A DNA stretch of 64,000 nucleotides from Culex pipiens pallens (GCF_016801865.2 NC_068938.1:17462452-17526451); one strand, 5' to 3'; numbered from the stretch's first letter, positions 50,451 through 62,480 are shown. Numbers and translations are program-made. Notes: generated by a model not told the origin, from the letters alone.

Positions 50451-51204
50451 GCCAGAGAAGTTGGGCCATCTGTCGTGTGGTGTTCGTTGGATCGATCGAA
50501 GTGTGAATAGGCACGCGCGAACCCGCGAGAAGTAGATCGGAAAAGCATTGAAATAGAGATTCGCGTCGTTGAATTATATATTATATTTTCAGTTCGTTTT
50601 GAAAGCCCATCCCATAGCATCGTTGCTCGGATGGCACGCCGGCGGTAAGAAGTTAAACATAATACGCGGTTGAGGAATTGGTAAGTCCTTCTCAAAGCGT
50701 CGCAACTCGGAAGGCAGCGATAATGTTTCACTTTTTGGTCATATCATCTTACAAAAATGAATCCTGATCTATCCTAAATTGTACATCACCGAATAATACG
50801 TTAATTCAAAATTCATTTCGTTTTGAAAGTCCTTCCCAAAGCATCGTTGCTTGGATGGCACGCCGGCGGTAAGAAATAAAAAATACGCGATTGATAAGAC
50901 CTTCTCATAGCGTCGTAGCTCGGAAGGCAACGATTGTTTCACTTTCTGGTCATATCATCTACCAAGATGAATCCTGACCTTTCCTTTCCTTCCCCTACTA
51001 ACACAATTCCCCCACTTCCCGTGATGAAACTCTGTGTCTGATGAGTCTGCAACTTCAACTATCGGACTAACATTCCTACCTTTGTTGAACTGCATCTCCT
51101 GCAGCTCCCACTATTCATCTGTCGGTTCATTGTGTAACTTCAGCTGATCCGTCAATAACGGAGTAGCAGCTCATTGGCAGTCAACCATGCTCATGCTCAT
51201 GCTC
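50451..51204 (+). mobile_element. ORF-less LINE-derived insertion with two 5' monomers
   Basis: Exact 23-bp target duplications (50428-50450 and 51205-51227, beginning aatattgaaaacaaacc) delimit a 754-bp insertion. Two related monomers (about 50588-50766 and 50816-50972) share gcatcgttgct, ggatggcacgccggcgg, cgcggttg or cgcgattg, gcgtcg, ctcggaaggca and ggtcatatcatct. They are followed by a GC-richer 3' part and a short catgct-repeat tail (about 51186-51204). This resembles the 5' and 3' untranslated ends of a non-LTR retrotransposon joined without coding region. It is therefore a non-autonomous element mobilised in trans. The parent family was not identified. Confidence 0.75.
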
Positions 51205-51227
51205 AATATTGAAAACAAACCAAGTTG

Positions 51228-52078
51228 ACAGCAAAATCAACGTGGAATTTCAGTTCAACTTGCTGATTTTTACAACGCGGTAGTTCGGTGGCTTTAACCT
51301 CCTGTCAGTCGAAGCGAGGGAGAGTCGTGATTTTATCTCGCAATAAACAATTATTTTAGCAAAATGAAAACGGCGAATTTTCAATATTCTTTATGAAAAT
51401 TTAATTTTGTCTTTAACATTACTGTTTCAGCAACTTCCAGCATGTTTATGTTTCTAAACCTTTTCCATTGTTTTATAACAGCAATTGATATGCAAAATCA
51501 ATAATTTTCGTTGATTTGACTATGTGACGTATGCGCCATTTAGAAGAAAAGTATTTTAAATTAATTCAGTTTAGTACATAAATTATCACATTTCGCCAAT
51601 TTTTTATGATCATCGTTTTGTTTTTATCTAAATAACATTTTTTCATAAAAACCCAAGACTGCATCTTTGCTTTAAATTGACAAAAATGATGTGATGTGAA
51701 ATACGGAGCAATTTGAACATATTTTTCAATGTTTTAGAACAAAATATGTTTTTTTTTTGTGAAAACAGGCCATTTTTCAGTAAATCGCAAATCGCGAGTT
51801 CTGAACAATTTTTTGGGAAATGTTCGTTGATACTAGTGAATTTAACTGGCAGCTTTGAAATAAAACGATGAACTTTGCTGCTGGCCTATACACTAATCGA
51901 ATTTCTTGTATCATAGTTGAAATACAATATAATTGAATTGATAAGTGAATTATTTACAGAAATTTAATTATTTCATTTTTGTGATTTATATCGTTATAGA
52001 CAATTAAAATTCAAAGTTTTTTTGTTTATTACTTGAAATGTTCACTTGCACACATTTGAATGTATAATCTATGATAGA
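51228..52078. other. Non-coding AT-rich interval
   Basis: Nothing recognised; this is the 3' flank of the ankyrin gene on the opposite strand. Confidence 0.4.
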
Positions 52079-52084
52079 TTTATT
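52079..52084 (-). terminator. Polyadenylation signal of the ankyrin gene
   Basis: AATAAA on the minus strand about 100 bp after the stop codon at 52183-52185. Confidence 0.55.
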
Positions 52085-52182
52085 CTTATAATTATTATTA
52101 ATCAATACTGGCATATTTAAATCCGTTTAAACCAATATTTTTCTTTAAACATTCATCTCTGCTGTTGTATTCTAAATTAAAT

Positions 52183-55100
52183 TTAATCGAACATATTCAT
52201 GCTTTTCAGTATTTGCTCCAAATCTCTGCTCATACTTTCCAATTCGGAAATATTGGTCATAAACGCCGGATCAAGGACTCCCCCACTGAAGGTCTCGTCA
52301 ACATTTCCAACATTCCCACCAGAAAGAAACATATCCTGACTAAATCCAGGCAAAATTGGCACTCCTCCAACATTCAAGTCTTCGTTGGTCAACCGATTGT
52401 AAACTGCAATCACTTGGTTCAGATAAGCAACAATTTTATGACTTTCCGATAAGGTAGCAGCCGTGAGTATCGTAAATCCCATAAGGTAGTCGTTCAACTG
52501 GAGAATTTTCTTCAACTTGGCCAACGATTTCGGACTCAACCCATCGTCGATCGTTCCTCCAACAAGAAATTCCAAAACCGTCCGAAAAGTGTCCACATTG
52601 TCCTTCACGAGTCCAATGTGGAGAGCGGACAGGTTGCCCGGTGCCACATTGTTTACCACGTCGATTCCGGAACGTTTACCGTGCTCCAAGAGCACCTTTA
52701 AAGAATCTCTGCATCCGTTGACGATCGCTTTGGCAACGACTGTGAAGCCTTCAATGTCTCGAAGGGTGCAATCCGCTCCGGAGTCGAGGAACAGCTGGAC
52801 CAGGTCGGCGTTGTTGAGACCTGCCGCGGCGAACAGTGCCGTTTCCCAGGTGTCCGACCGTTGGATGTTGACCACGGTGGAGGGATTTTGCGATAGGAGG
52901 GCTTTGACGATTGGGACGCTTCGGACCATGACGGCGTTGTACAGCGGGAAGCTGCCGTCGCGGGCCTGGATGGACTGGTCGGCGCCGTGGTCGAGAAGGA
53001 AGCGGACTGCTTCAAGCTTGCACATGGAGGCCGCTTGCGAGAGGAGGGTTGATCCGTCGAGGGATTTTACTGCGAGGAGGTTTGGGTTGGAGAGGACGGT
53101 GTGGTTGAAGATTTGATGGAGGACGGACCAGGGCATGGTTTGTTGGAGCAGGGTGAAGAGGGCGGAGTTGTTTTGGTGGTCCAGGGTGGAAAGGTCGGCT
53201 CCTCGGGAGGTTAAGTGTTCGAAGGTGTCGAAGCTGATTGAGGAGGGGAGATGGTGCAGGATTGTCTGACCTATGCTGTTTTGAGCATTTAGGAGAGATG
53301 TCAAGATTGAAGAATCTTTAGGTAGGATCTTGGTAAAACAGAGTTGGGAATCGATCTGTAGTATACGGTAGGATCGCCCTAAGATTGTCACCTTGCAATC
53401 CATTCCAAATAGCATGAATCGATCTTCAAGAAGTTTGGACAGATCTGTCTTAACTTGAGTTAGGGAATGCTTGGAATACTTCAAACAAATCTGTTTAACT
53501 GACTGTTCTTCAAGTGAACTCATCAAGCGATCTGTTCCAAAGATTGTGCTATCTATTTTCACAGAATCTGCTCGATATTGCAATACGAATTTGTGAGTTT
53601 TGGGCATTTGAAGTATCTTGTTCTGAATCATTGCGTATTGCTGTACAAAATCTTTCTTATTATTTTCGTTGAATTCCAAGGGTTCAAAAGTACTAAGTGA
53701 ATCTAATCTGGCAAGAATCCTGCGAAAGAGATCATGATCTATCCTCAAACACATGGCGAGTTCTCCAGTGTCGGAGAAACCTGTACTATCGAAATATTTC
53801 CGAATCTTCAACTCCTGAAGCATCTTCAACACCTCACCTAAACCGCAATCGAATCCTTCGGGAATCTCAACGTTAAATATCTTGCTCTCAACGAAGTCCA
53901 TCATCCGCGTATCCACGGTGTTAGCTGATGCCACGGACAATACCCGCTGATCTTGGCAGATATCAAGTCCTGCATCAAGCAGTGCCTTCATCATACGAAT
54001 CGATCCTTTCGCAGCTGCCAGGGTCAAAATCCCAGAAGTATTCTCCGGAATCCTTTTCAGAAAGTATCTTAAAATCCCCAAACAGTTGTACCCAACGGCC
54101 AGCTCCACTGGCGATCTCTCTTTAGAGCCATCCTTCCACCATGGATTCGCTCCTCGTTCGTGCAGAAGGAGAGCCGTTTTCCAACGGTGAAACTCGCTGG
54201 CCGCTTTGAGTGCCTTGTCGATTGCGGAGAGCAACGTTGGGAACCGCTCCAGAAGCAGCCGGATCATGTGGGATCGTCCAAACTTGCAGCATACCAGCAG
54301 GGTATTCTCGAGTTCTTGATGTTGGGTGAAGTTACGCGTTTGTAGCAGGTGATTGAAGGCTGGAAAGTTATCAGATATTGCTGCTGCCGTTAGGTGAGCT
54401 GGATCTGCTTCAGTTTTTTGCATCAATTTCTCCAGATAGTGTTGGGAGATTCTTCGTGCGATGATGGCGTGCTGTTGGGCATAATCTCTGACCTTTGGAA
54501 ATTGTTCTAGAATGAAATCAACCAGCTTTTCAGAACCAACTGCAAGTAGCACGTATAGCAATTCTGGTCCCCAACTTATAAGAATGTCAAATATTGTCGA
54601 AATATCTTCGGATTCTTCCAAAAACTCGAGCAAACCTCCCAGAAACAGTTTGGTATTGAATACGAATTCAAAGTTCTTTAACAATTCCGGCCATGTAGAC
54701 TCTGCGCAACTTAGAGCCTTCTGGAAATGCCCGTTACTCATTGCTGGCTCAATCTTCACGTTTGGAGATGATAGCTCGTTCCACTTGCCCGGAGCTTCCG
54801 GACTCAGCATGGTCACTACAGACCGGAATCGAGCATTTTGGTGGGAAAAGTGTTCATAGTGTTCATGAAGTAGCAACTCTGAAAGATTGCACGTTCTTAG
54901 TCCACTGTAAAGGCCAGGTGATGTCCAGTAAGTTCCAGAGAGTAATGCTCCTTGATTCAAACTAGATTTGATGCCTACAAGATCAAAGTTTAGTACAGAT
55001 TGCTTCAAATTTTGTTGAGATTTGATCCACGATAAACCGACAATCACACCGTCCTTCAAGTTTGGCAAATCCTTCTTTTGAGGTGCTCCGAAGATCTTCC

Positions 55101-57420
55101 AATCTTTTGTAGCCATCACCAAAGCATTCACGAGCACTTTCGTCCTGGAACTATTCGTCAAGAGATCGTATGAAATGCTGTCATGAGCTAGGTAGTTTCT
55201 AAAGTTACGTCCACAAATCATCTGAAGATCTTGCTTGATTGTGTGATAGTTGTCCTGGAACTGCTTAGTGGTGATCAAGATTTCACACAACTCCAGCATC
55301 CAGTACTCGATCGCAAGAATGACTTCCGTTGGAAGATCTCCCATATTGACGATCATGTTATCAATAGTAGCGCAATTATGCCTTTCAAGAACTCTCAAGA
55401 TTGACCTTTGAACACCTTTGAAGATCTCTTCGAGATCTGCCACGTCCTTCTCGCGCAAATCCTTCACCTTAACCTCAAAATTTGCAACCTTTCTCTGCTT
55501 AAACACTTGCCCAATGGCCTGCACTTTGGCATCAATCGCAAAAATGTTGCCAAAGTACCCCTTTCCCTTCGTGCCCTGCATCTTCTGGTACAACTGCGAC
55601 TCCAGCTGATCCTTCTCACAATCGGAAATCTCACTCCCCTCGAAAAAACATTCACAAATCCGCCCCACCTCATCCCGGCAGTAATGATCCTGGGCAATCT
55701 TCTGGTTGATCTCAAAGTCAAGCTGAACCTTTGCCATCGAGGACGACTCCCGCTCGGGGAGTTTGACTTGTGCCGGGAGCAGATCCAAATCTGGCACCAG
55801 AATTTCCCACTCGTTGTGGATCAGCGGTAAGTATCCGTAGGTGGAGTGGTTGAGGTTCATTTGGAGCAGTCGCTGGAAGGTTTGAATTGAGGGTGCTGAA
55901 AATGCTGCCACTTGAAGTTCGTGGTATTTGTAGAAGAACTTGGAGATGGGCATGGTTTGGAGGTGAGTTATGACTGGAGTTCGTCGTTGGTGATTTATTT
56001 TGAGTCGTTCGAGAGCTTCGTGGGAGTTTTTGGTAAGTTCTTCAAGTGGAATTGCATTCAACAAGGAATCGACATCTTTGTGATACTTTTTAACTCCATT
56101 CAGAAGTTTTTCTTGAAGGGGAAGAAGCTGGTTTTGCTCGCCAGCAAATCGAAATAAGCTTTGAACACTTTCAAGTGACTTACAGGATCTCAGCGATCCA
56201 AAAAGGCAACGTGAAAACTCAAAAGTTGTACAAATCAGCAATATGCTCATGGTAACTTTGATAACCTCAAGATACCCAACCGATACCTGGTAGTACACAA
56301 ACTGATCCTCAGTTGAGAAATATTTCTTCACCAGAGGGAAGTCATGACAGGTAATATCTCTAGTCTGTTTGTTGTGCTTCACATAAGCGGAAAGCTGTTG
56401 GGTTAAAATCTTGTTCAGCTTCGCCGGCAAATTCATCGAATTGGCAGTATTTTTAATGGATTCACCAAATATCTGGACGAATCGTTTCATTGAAGCGACC
56501 GTAACCTCTTTGGAGCAGTTTGTTGGGGTAAAGTTCTCCAAAATTGTGAAAACTTTGCTCAGGGAGTACATCTGACGAATGCGAAGGTAAAGTTTCGTTG
56601 TGAACTTAATCATTTTCTTAGATTTTCCTGATACTTCCCAGCCGATGTCAATAGACTCATTGCCAAAGACTTCGTCAATCAGCGCATCGATTGAAAGGTT
56701 GGCATTTTTCTTGGAAGTCAACTTGTTCCAAACATTGTCGCTTAATTTTGGCAAGGAGGGATCTTTCAACCATGATTCTTCAAGAAGCATTCTGTCGCGA
56801 TTTTCAATTTCGTTGAAAATTTCCTTCATAGCTAATGATACTCGCAAGAATTCTTTCACAAATCCTTCCAATTCAAGTGAAATCGATTTCGTCATTTTCA
56901 TAATAATTGATTTGTTCAAAACCATTCGATAAATATCAAACTGATCGTCTTTTACCGACGAGATGAATATTGCCAAGAGGAACATAACCTCCTTCAGGGG
57001 AAGCTTCTTCAAGTGAATCTTATCCTTGATGAAGTGCAGTTGGTTGTGAATCATTCTCAGCTTGAAAAGGACTTCATTATCGATTGCAAGAAAATCATTA
57101 CAGTCTGTCCTGCTCAGAAGTTCGTTTGACCACTTAACGATACATTTCAACGAATCTAACCATTCTGTAGGACTTTTTGGAGTAACAGGATCACCACAGA
57201 AATGATTGAATCCGATCGCTGCAAGTTTGTGCAGAAGGAATGTTTGCAATTCTTCACCAATTGCTACTCCTCGAAGGTTCAATTCCAAAAGGGCATTAGA
57301 AACATGCATGAAAAAGTCTGATTCTTTCAATATTTTGGCATTTTGACAAAATTTGAACGTTTCAAGCGATCCATACTGCAACACTTTGAGCACTTTTTGT
57401 TCCTCAGACAAACTTTCAGG
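52183..57420 (-). repeat. Module 2 of the ankyrin protein
   Basis: Second module, with parallel blocks in the same order: VSNALLELNLRG, RMIHNQLHFIK, YRMVLNKSIIM, SLLNAIPLEE, IEYWMLELCEILIT, LVNALVMAT, ankyrin repeats, AKGSIRMMKALLDAG. A longer C-terminal ankyrin array (about 53320-52400) follows. It has no intron at the position corresponding to the intron in module 1. Pairwise identity looks low (roughly a quarter to a third by eye), so the duplication is old. Confidence 0.8.
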
Positions 57421-60400
57421 AAGCTCATATTTCAAAACTAATCCAGCAAGATCGGTCCTATCTTTAGACAGAGCATAACTGATGAAACTCTGAACCGTTT
57501 TGGGATGCATTTTCCAGCAAGGCATTCCACCATCAAGCAGAATTGAAGCCATTTCCCTACTTCTTCGAAGAAGCTTCCCATCGTAATCGACAACTTTGTG
57601 GAAAAGCGACGGATCCATCCACAAATCTTGATGGTCGGAATGGTCAATTTTGGCAATTAGGGAACGGGTAGATTCGACATCAAACGAGCCAACTGCCAAT
57701 TGGAGTCGACCTTCGATGGAAATTTCTTCCATCAGGGTGACCAAATTGGAATTTGAATTTAGGGTGAAGCAGTTTGAAGTTTGCAACTCTACACAGTAGC
57801 TCATTGAATCAACTTGAAGTTTAAGGAATCGTTGGACAGTTGAGTCACTATTGAACATTTTCACATCACAGCTGTAAATTTTAAATTTGAACGAATTTTG
57901 CAAGGTTTGAATGATTCTTTCATGAATTGAATCGAATGAAAACTTGTCATTCTCTAAACAAATGTTTTCGTATACATTTTCATTCTGCATTAATTCCAAA
58001 TCGTCAACAACAGTTAATTTAGCAAATGCATAAATTTCACTATCATTGCAAAATATCTCAAAATTAAACTGTTTTTGAACTTTAAAATCTGAAGACTCCA
58101 AAATTTGCTGCATTTTTAATACTACTTCTAAATAGTCACATTCTTCAGTATTTTTCGAATATACATTGAACTTTTTAATGAAAAATTGCTCATCTATCCT
58201 TTTGTAAAGCAAAATTCTTTGAAGAACAAACTTTTGAAATTCAACGTTTTGAGTAAGATGAAAATCCTGACTGTTTTTTAGATTTTCTAAAAAGGAAACA
58301 TATTTTGATGTTTCCAGTAAGTTATACCAATCGTCAAACTGACTCTTTCCACCAACTTTAATATTCATCCGAATATTTTGAGCAATTTCTTCCAATATCA
58401 CTGAATGCCTCAATCTCAAAGCTACTGGAACAATCCAGCTATCGCAAATCACTTTGAATCCAACTCGCAAAAGCTGACGAACCATTCTGACGGATCCAGA
58501 TGATGCTGCCAGAGCAAGCAAATTCGATTTTTGATTGAACTCAACGTTTGGAGCACACCGCTTGACGAATTTGAAACATTGAAAAATTACGGCGGCTTGA
58601 TAGGAAGTTTCGATTTGAAATCCAAATACCACAAATTTGCTTGAATTTGTTCGAAAGTGTGGATTTGCACCGAGTTTTAGGAAAATGCTGGCCAATTTCC
58701 AACGTCTTTCCACGACTGCTGTAAATAGAGCAGAATTTAGGTTTAGTTGGCCAAATTTCATTAATAAATATCGACATATTTGAATTCGGTTATAACTGAT
58801 GGATGTGATAAGGGCTTGATCAGCTATTAATTTGAGTTCATCAATTTGGAAAATTTGGTTTATGGCTTCAATATTGTTGGATTTTATGGCTGCGTTTACA
58901 AACTTTATGGAAGTGTGATCGTCAAATTGTTTGAAATTTGCATAATCGATGTGTCTTTCTAATGCTCTTACAACTATTTCTTCGTCCATGTTGATATTTA
59001 GATCAATCAACACTTTCAAAAGTTTATCACTGCCAGTTGAAATGGCTTTCAAAACTAAACTTTTGTCAGGTTTGAAATCAGGTCTCAACTTTAATAAATC
59101 TTTAAGACCAGCAATATTGATAAAAGTGACAAGTTTGTGCACTACAAATGACATTGTTTCACAACTCCAACTATTTGGATAGATTTCTGTTGATTTAATC
59201 AAGTCGTTCCACGAAAACATTCTCTCAGGAAATGTTTCCACTTCTTTTGGACACAAATCAATCGCTCTATTGAAATTTTCTAAATCCAAGGCAATTTGCA
59301 GTTGAAATTCTTTTGAACGATATTTCTCTGTTGAATCACACCCCACTAAAGACATCATTTGAAAGTACGACTCATTTGGTTGATTGCTAAATTTGTAAGC
59401 TAAAATTGTTCCCAAATCGTAATATTTTGATGGTCTTTTAATGCCAAGTTGAAACAAAAATTTACCGTTAACTTTTGATCCAGTCCTAATATTTTCGTGA
59501 AATCTCTCAACATCCAAATCCAGAGCAGCTTGAAGTAACTCTTTTTGCTGGCGATTCCAAACTATCGCTTCGAATCTGATATCTTTTAAACATTCAGGAA
59601 GTCTTTTTTGATGGAGTGAAACACTTTGAAAGTGGATCTCTGTCAAAACAAGGGCATTGATTAAGTTGTTAAGTTTTTCGTTGTGCATAATTGTTAAATA
59701 GTTGGGATTTTCATTTATCAAAAAGTCGTAATAAATTTTGCTACAAAGTTCTCCAAATCCATAACGAATTAACTGAGAATTATCGCACATCTTTTTGGAG
59801 GATTCCAGAAATTTGTAAAACTCCATTTGCCAATGGTTGAGTACCATCAGGACATTTCTTGGAATGGTCGAGTGATTAAGTGTCAATTTCTGAACTGATT
59901 CGCAAATGTAGCTATCAAGTATTGGTTTCAATGTTGCTGCATAAGTTTCAAAAACATCTGCTTGCATTAGAGAGAAAGAGTTGATTATTTCATTTAAGTC
60001 CATGCTTTCAAATGATTTGACATCTTCTTCTGAACTTGTTTCTAGTTCAGATTTCTTAGCTTCAATCATTTCTGAAGGATTACTACTTTTAAGCTTTTGC
60101 TCAAGAAGATCAAATATGATTACTTCTGGTTGAATCGATTCCCACGATTGGAAAGCAAGATTGACTCGTTCAGCAGGATTACATCCAAGAGCCAGATTTA
60201 TCATCTTTTTGATGCGGTGCATGTCTGATAAATTTGAGAAATAAATGCTTGATATTTGCAAAGATTTTATGTCTCTTAAAAGTACAAGTTTTCTTTGCAA
60301 GTTGTCCTGTAAATCCTTCCTGTAAATCCAGTTTTTCATAGAATTGTGTAATTTTGTTGTACCTTTCTTCATGTGCTAAAGCTATTGATTTCAAATCTAC

Positions 60401-61460
60401 GAAATTAAGTAGTGAATTAAGTTGTTCTTGCGAACATTTTCTTGCAATTTTAAGAAAGTGACGATGTGCCTTGTGCGTATCTAAAAATATCCCTAATCTA
60501 AAGATTGTTTCCAGTATTGGTAATCGCTGATATAACGTTTGATAAAATTTGAAAAAGTCATCAGCAACTGCAATATCTTCCTTGGATTTTCCACGCCAAA
60601 CTAAGCTCTCCTGATTGCTAACGTACGCTATGGAATGTTCTCTTAAATTTAAAGGAACTTTAAGTAACTCTGCATGTTGTTTAAATTTGTACAAAAGCCG
60701 ATCCATTGAAGTATTCCTGATTGCTTCATCAACATCATTCTCGATTATTGCTGATATGTCTCGCTGAATGATCTTCATGCAGTACAGCCGGTTCAAAATT
60801 ACGTAAACTTTTGCTAATCTTTTGAACACTTTTCTATGCTTCTTACAAACAAATCTATGGTAGTCACCAGGTCTCGGCACACCTTCCACCTTAACCTTCT
60901 GTAGCACCACCACCACCGCTTCCAAAAACTCCATCACACTGCTCCGATTCAGCACCAAGCGATAGACCTTGAAGTCATCCTCGCGCTTGAACACCAGCAG
61001 GAACAGCGCCAAGCAGAACGCGACCTGTGTGGTGATTACAAACCGATTGATTATGCAGTCCCGTTTATTACAATCTGTTGCGCACCTCTTTCACCGGAAT
61101 CATCTGCAACTGTTCAACCCGCTCCAAGCACCACAACTCGTTGTGGATAAGCTTGAGCAGCAGTAACGTCTCGTCGTCTACGCTGAACGAGTCGCTGCAC
61201 GGTTGACCTTGAAGTCGCTGGAACATATTTTGAACGCGATCTACCGCTTCAGACCATGTAGAAGACTCGAGAGGTTCTGCTAGGTATTGCATCCCATATC
61301 GGGTCAATTTGTACTGCAGCAGGATTCGAAGATCTTCGGGAAGGTCGACATTCCTGACGTCCAACTCGATCAATGCGTTGGAACAGGTTACGAAACCGTG
61401 CTCGGATAAGTCCTCGTTATCCAGCGAACCCAGTAGATTGCGCAGACTTTGCTCGTCCAT
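52183..61460 (-). CDS. Giant two-module ankyrin-repeat protein with HEPN-like motif
   Basis: Start ATG at 61460; exon 1 is 61460-61086 (125 codons), followed by a 61-bp GT-AG intron (61085-61025). Exon 2 runs from 61024 to the stop at 52183, about 3,060 codons in all. Frame changes once, at a 13-bp duplication (60305-60329). Ankyrin repeats are clearest at the C-terminus (about 53100-52560: FLLDHGADQSIQARDGSFPL, LFLDSGADCTLRDIEGFT) and in two inner blocks (about 58980-58450 and 54430-53930: LKLGANPHFR, LHERGANPWW). The rest is helical and of no named family. Two halves (61460 to about 57420, and about 57420-52183) are homologous throughout. A HEPN-like RNYLAHD lies at 55200-55180. No signal peptide or membrane segment is obvious, so it is likely intracellular. 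Function is unknown. Ankyrin repeats bind proteins; a HEPN domain would suggest RNA cleavage. Whether the frameshift is real, polymorphic or an assembly error decides between gene and pseudogene. Confidence 0.82.
55180..55200 (-). other. HEPN-like R-x4-H motif
   Basis: The codons spell RNYLAHD, preceded by a helix-like stretch (ICGRNF) and followed by SISYDLL and a further helix. R-x4-6-H, often in the form RN-x-(hydrophobic)-AH, is the signature of HEPN nucleotide-handling and RNase domains. The surrounding all-helical prediction fits. Assignment rests on the motif and context only. Confidence 0.5.
60305..60329 (-). other. 13-bp tandem duplication causing a frameshift
   Basis: The 12-base word ggatttacagga occurs twice on the minus strand (60329-60318 and 60316-60305), offset by 13 bases. 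Upstream of it, homology to module 2 follows one frame (to SLLNFVDLKS and beyond). Downstream, homology continues in the frame one base later (from DNLQRKL on). A 13-base insertion gives exactly this shift. Without a correction, translation would end about 45 codons later at 60179. Confidence 0.8.
61025..61085 (-). other. Intron 1 of the ankyrin gene
   Basis: Donor gag|gtgcgc, acceptor ccacacag|gtcgcg; 61 bp, phase 0. The splice joins a peptide reading VKE-VAFCLALFLLV, which matches the uninterrupted LKEVMFLLAIFISSV of module 2 near 56990, so the junction is supported by internal homology. Confidence 0.88.
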
Positions 61461-61556
61461 TATCGCTGGTTATCGACATTTGAACTAATCGCGAGCTTGG
61501 TTCGATCGCAACTGCGTTGCGTGTTAAAACACGCTCACGCGCACACCACCGCTTGA

Positions 61557-61562
61557 AACTGA
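61557..61562 (-). promoter_or_regulatory. Candidate initiator (TCAGTT) of the ankyrin gene
   Basis: A perfect arthropod initiator hexamer on the minus strand lies about 100 bp before the start codon, within a GC-richer block (61480-61680). A TATA-like ataaatag lies farther upstream near 61670, too distant to be its partner. Confidence 0.35.
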
Positions 61563-61889
61563 TACGCCGGTCAGTTTAAAGGTCTTCGCGCGGTGTTATC
61601 GTGCGTGTTTGGGCGAGTGAGCCGAGTGAGTGCGCGCGATTCTTAGCGCTTGCCCATAAGCAAACCCGCTATTTATGGATTTTTTTATGGGATTTGAGGG
61701 AGTGTTGGTGACTACGCATCGAGTTTGATAATTTTGACTGCCTGGATTGAGTCAGAGAAGTGACCGAGGAGTTCGTGTATAATGTACAGTTTTGTTATCA
61801 AGTGACACACAAAAATAAAATAATAAAAGAATTTTTTTTAAGAAATAATCTTAAAAATATTTTTTTCTTTAAATAAAATATAAAAAAAC

Positions 61890-62480
61890 ATTGAAGAGAG
61901 TTTTTGGTAAGGTTGTCCCAAAATCCATTTTTTTTTGGAAAAAAGGATATGCTTTATAGAACAAAACTCCCCGTCGAGCCAAAGTCAAGAAAAGACAAAA
62001 AATATGCCGCCGAGACATGATTTTTTTTAAAGTGCATGTTTGAAAAAACAAATTTACCAGGTTTTAAATTTTAAAATCAAATTTGCAATTGAAAAAAGAT
62101 TTATAGATTTTTTGATTAAGTGCATCGTTTTCAAGATAAAGCCATTTAAAGTTTTCGTTTTTAAAAAAATGTCCATGATTGTCCGCTTCAGAATTAGTTT
62201 TTTTTCGAAAACTTGAGAAAATATGCAATAAAATTTCCTCAGATGAACCTGGACCTCTAGTAGCTAGAAATACAGCGAATTAGAGCAAAAAAAACAGGAA
62301 AATTCATTATATTTGATAGTAGAGCAATTCTCTGAGATTCCATTAATTCGATTTTTGTTTTATTTTTCAATCCAGCTGAAACTTTTTTGGGTTCTTCGGT
62401 ATGTTCGAATGAACCATTTTGCATCATTAGTTGGTCCATATAATTTTCCATACAAATTTGGCAGCTGTCCGTACAAATAT
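61890..62480. mobile_element. Foldback-family fragment
   Basis: It shares phrases with 13219-14834 in the same order: a gccgccgagacatga block (about 62004-62018), a gattaagtgcatcgttttca block (about 62113-62135) and a tgtccatgattgtcc block (about 62170-62185). It also contains the family end gagcaattctctgag (62326-62340). It abuts the tail of the gag-only retroelement, which may have inserted into it. Confidence 0.55.

Larger units (their letters stand above)
57420..61460 (-). repeat. Module 1 of the ankyrin protein
   Basis: First of two homologous coding modules. Diagnostic blocks are CSNALIELDVR (exon 1), KLIHNELWCLE, YRLVLNRSSVM, SLLNFVDLKS, LNHWQMEFYKFLES, LINALVLTE, then ankyrin repeats and SSGSVRMVRQLL. 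Where module 2 has the R-x4-H motif, module 1 has KIYYDFLIN (about 59740-59705), so the predicted catalytic residues are absent. This module also holds the intron and the frameshift. Confidence 0.8.

Noticed and set aside
52183..60372. Ankyrin ORF as an independent gene starting at 60372
   Set aside because: Module homology extends upstream through another frame and a validated splice to an ATG at 61460; the methionine at 60372 lies in the overlap of two frames.
60307..60400. A 94-bp intron instead of a frameshift
   Set aside because: It would restore frame, but it would delete residues that align to module 2, and the 13-bp duplication explains the shift more simply. Transcripts could overturn this.
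52183..61460. Bacterial (for example Wolbachia) origin of the ankyrin gene
   Set aside because: It has a spliceosomal intron, a eukaryotic polyadenylation signal and the codon use of its surroundings; ankyrin repeats alone are not evidence of transfer.
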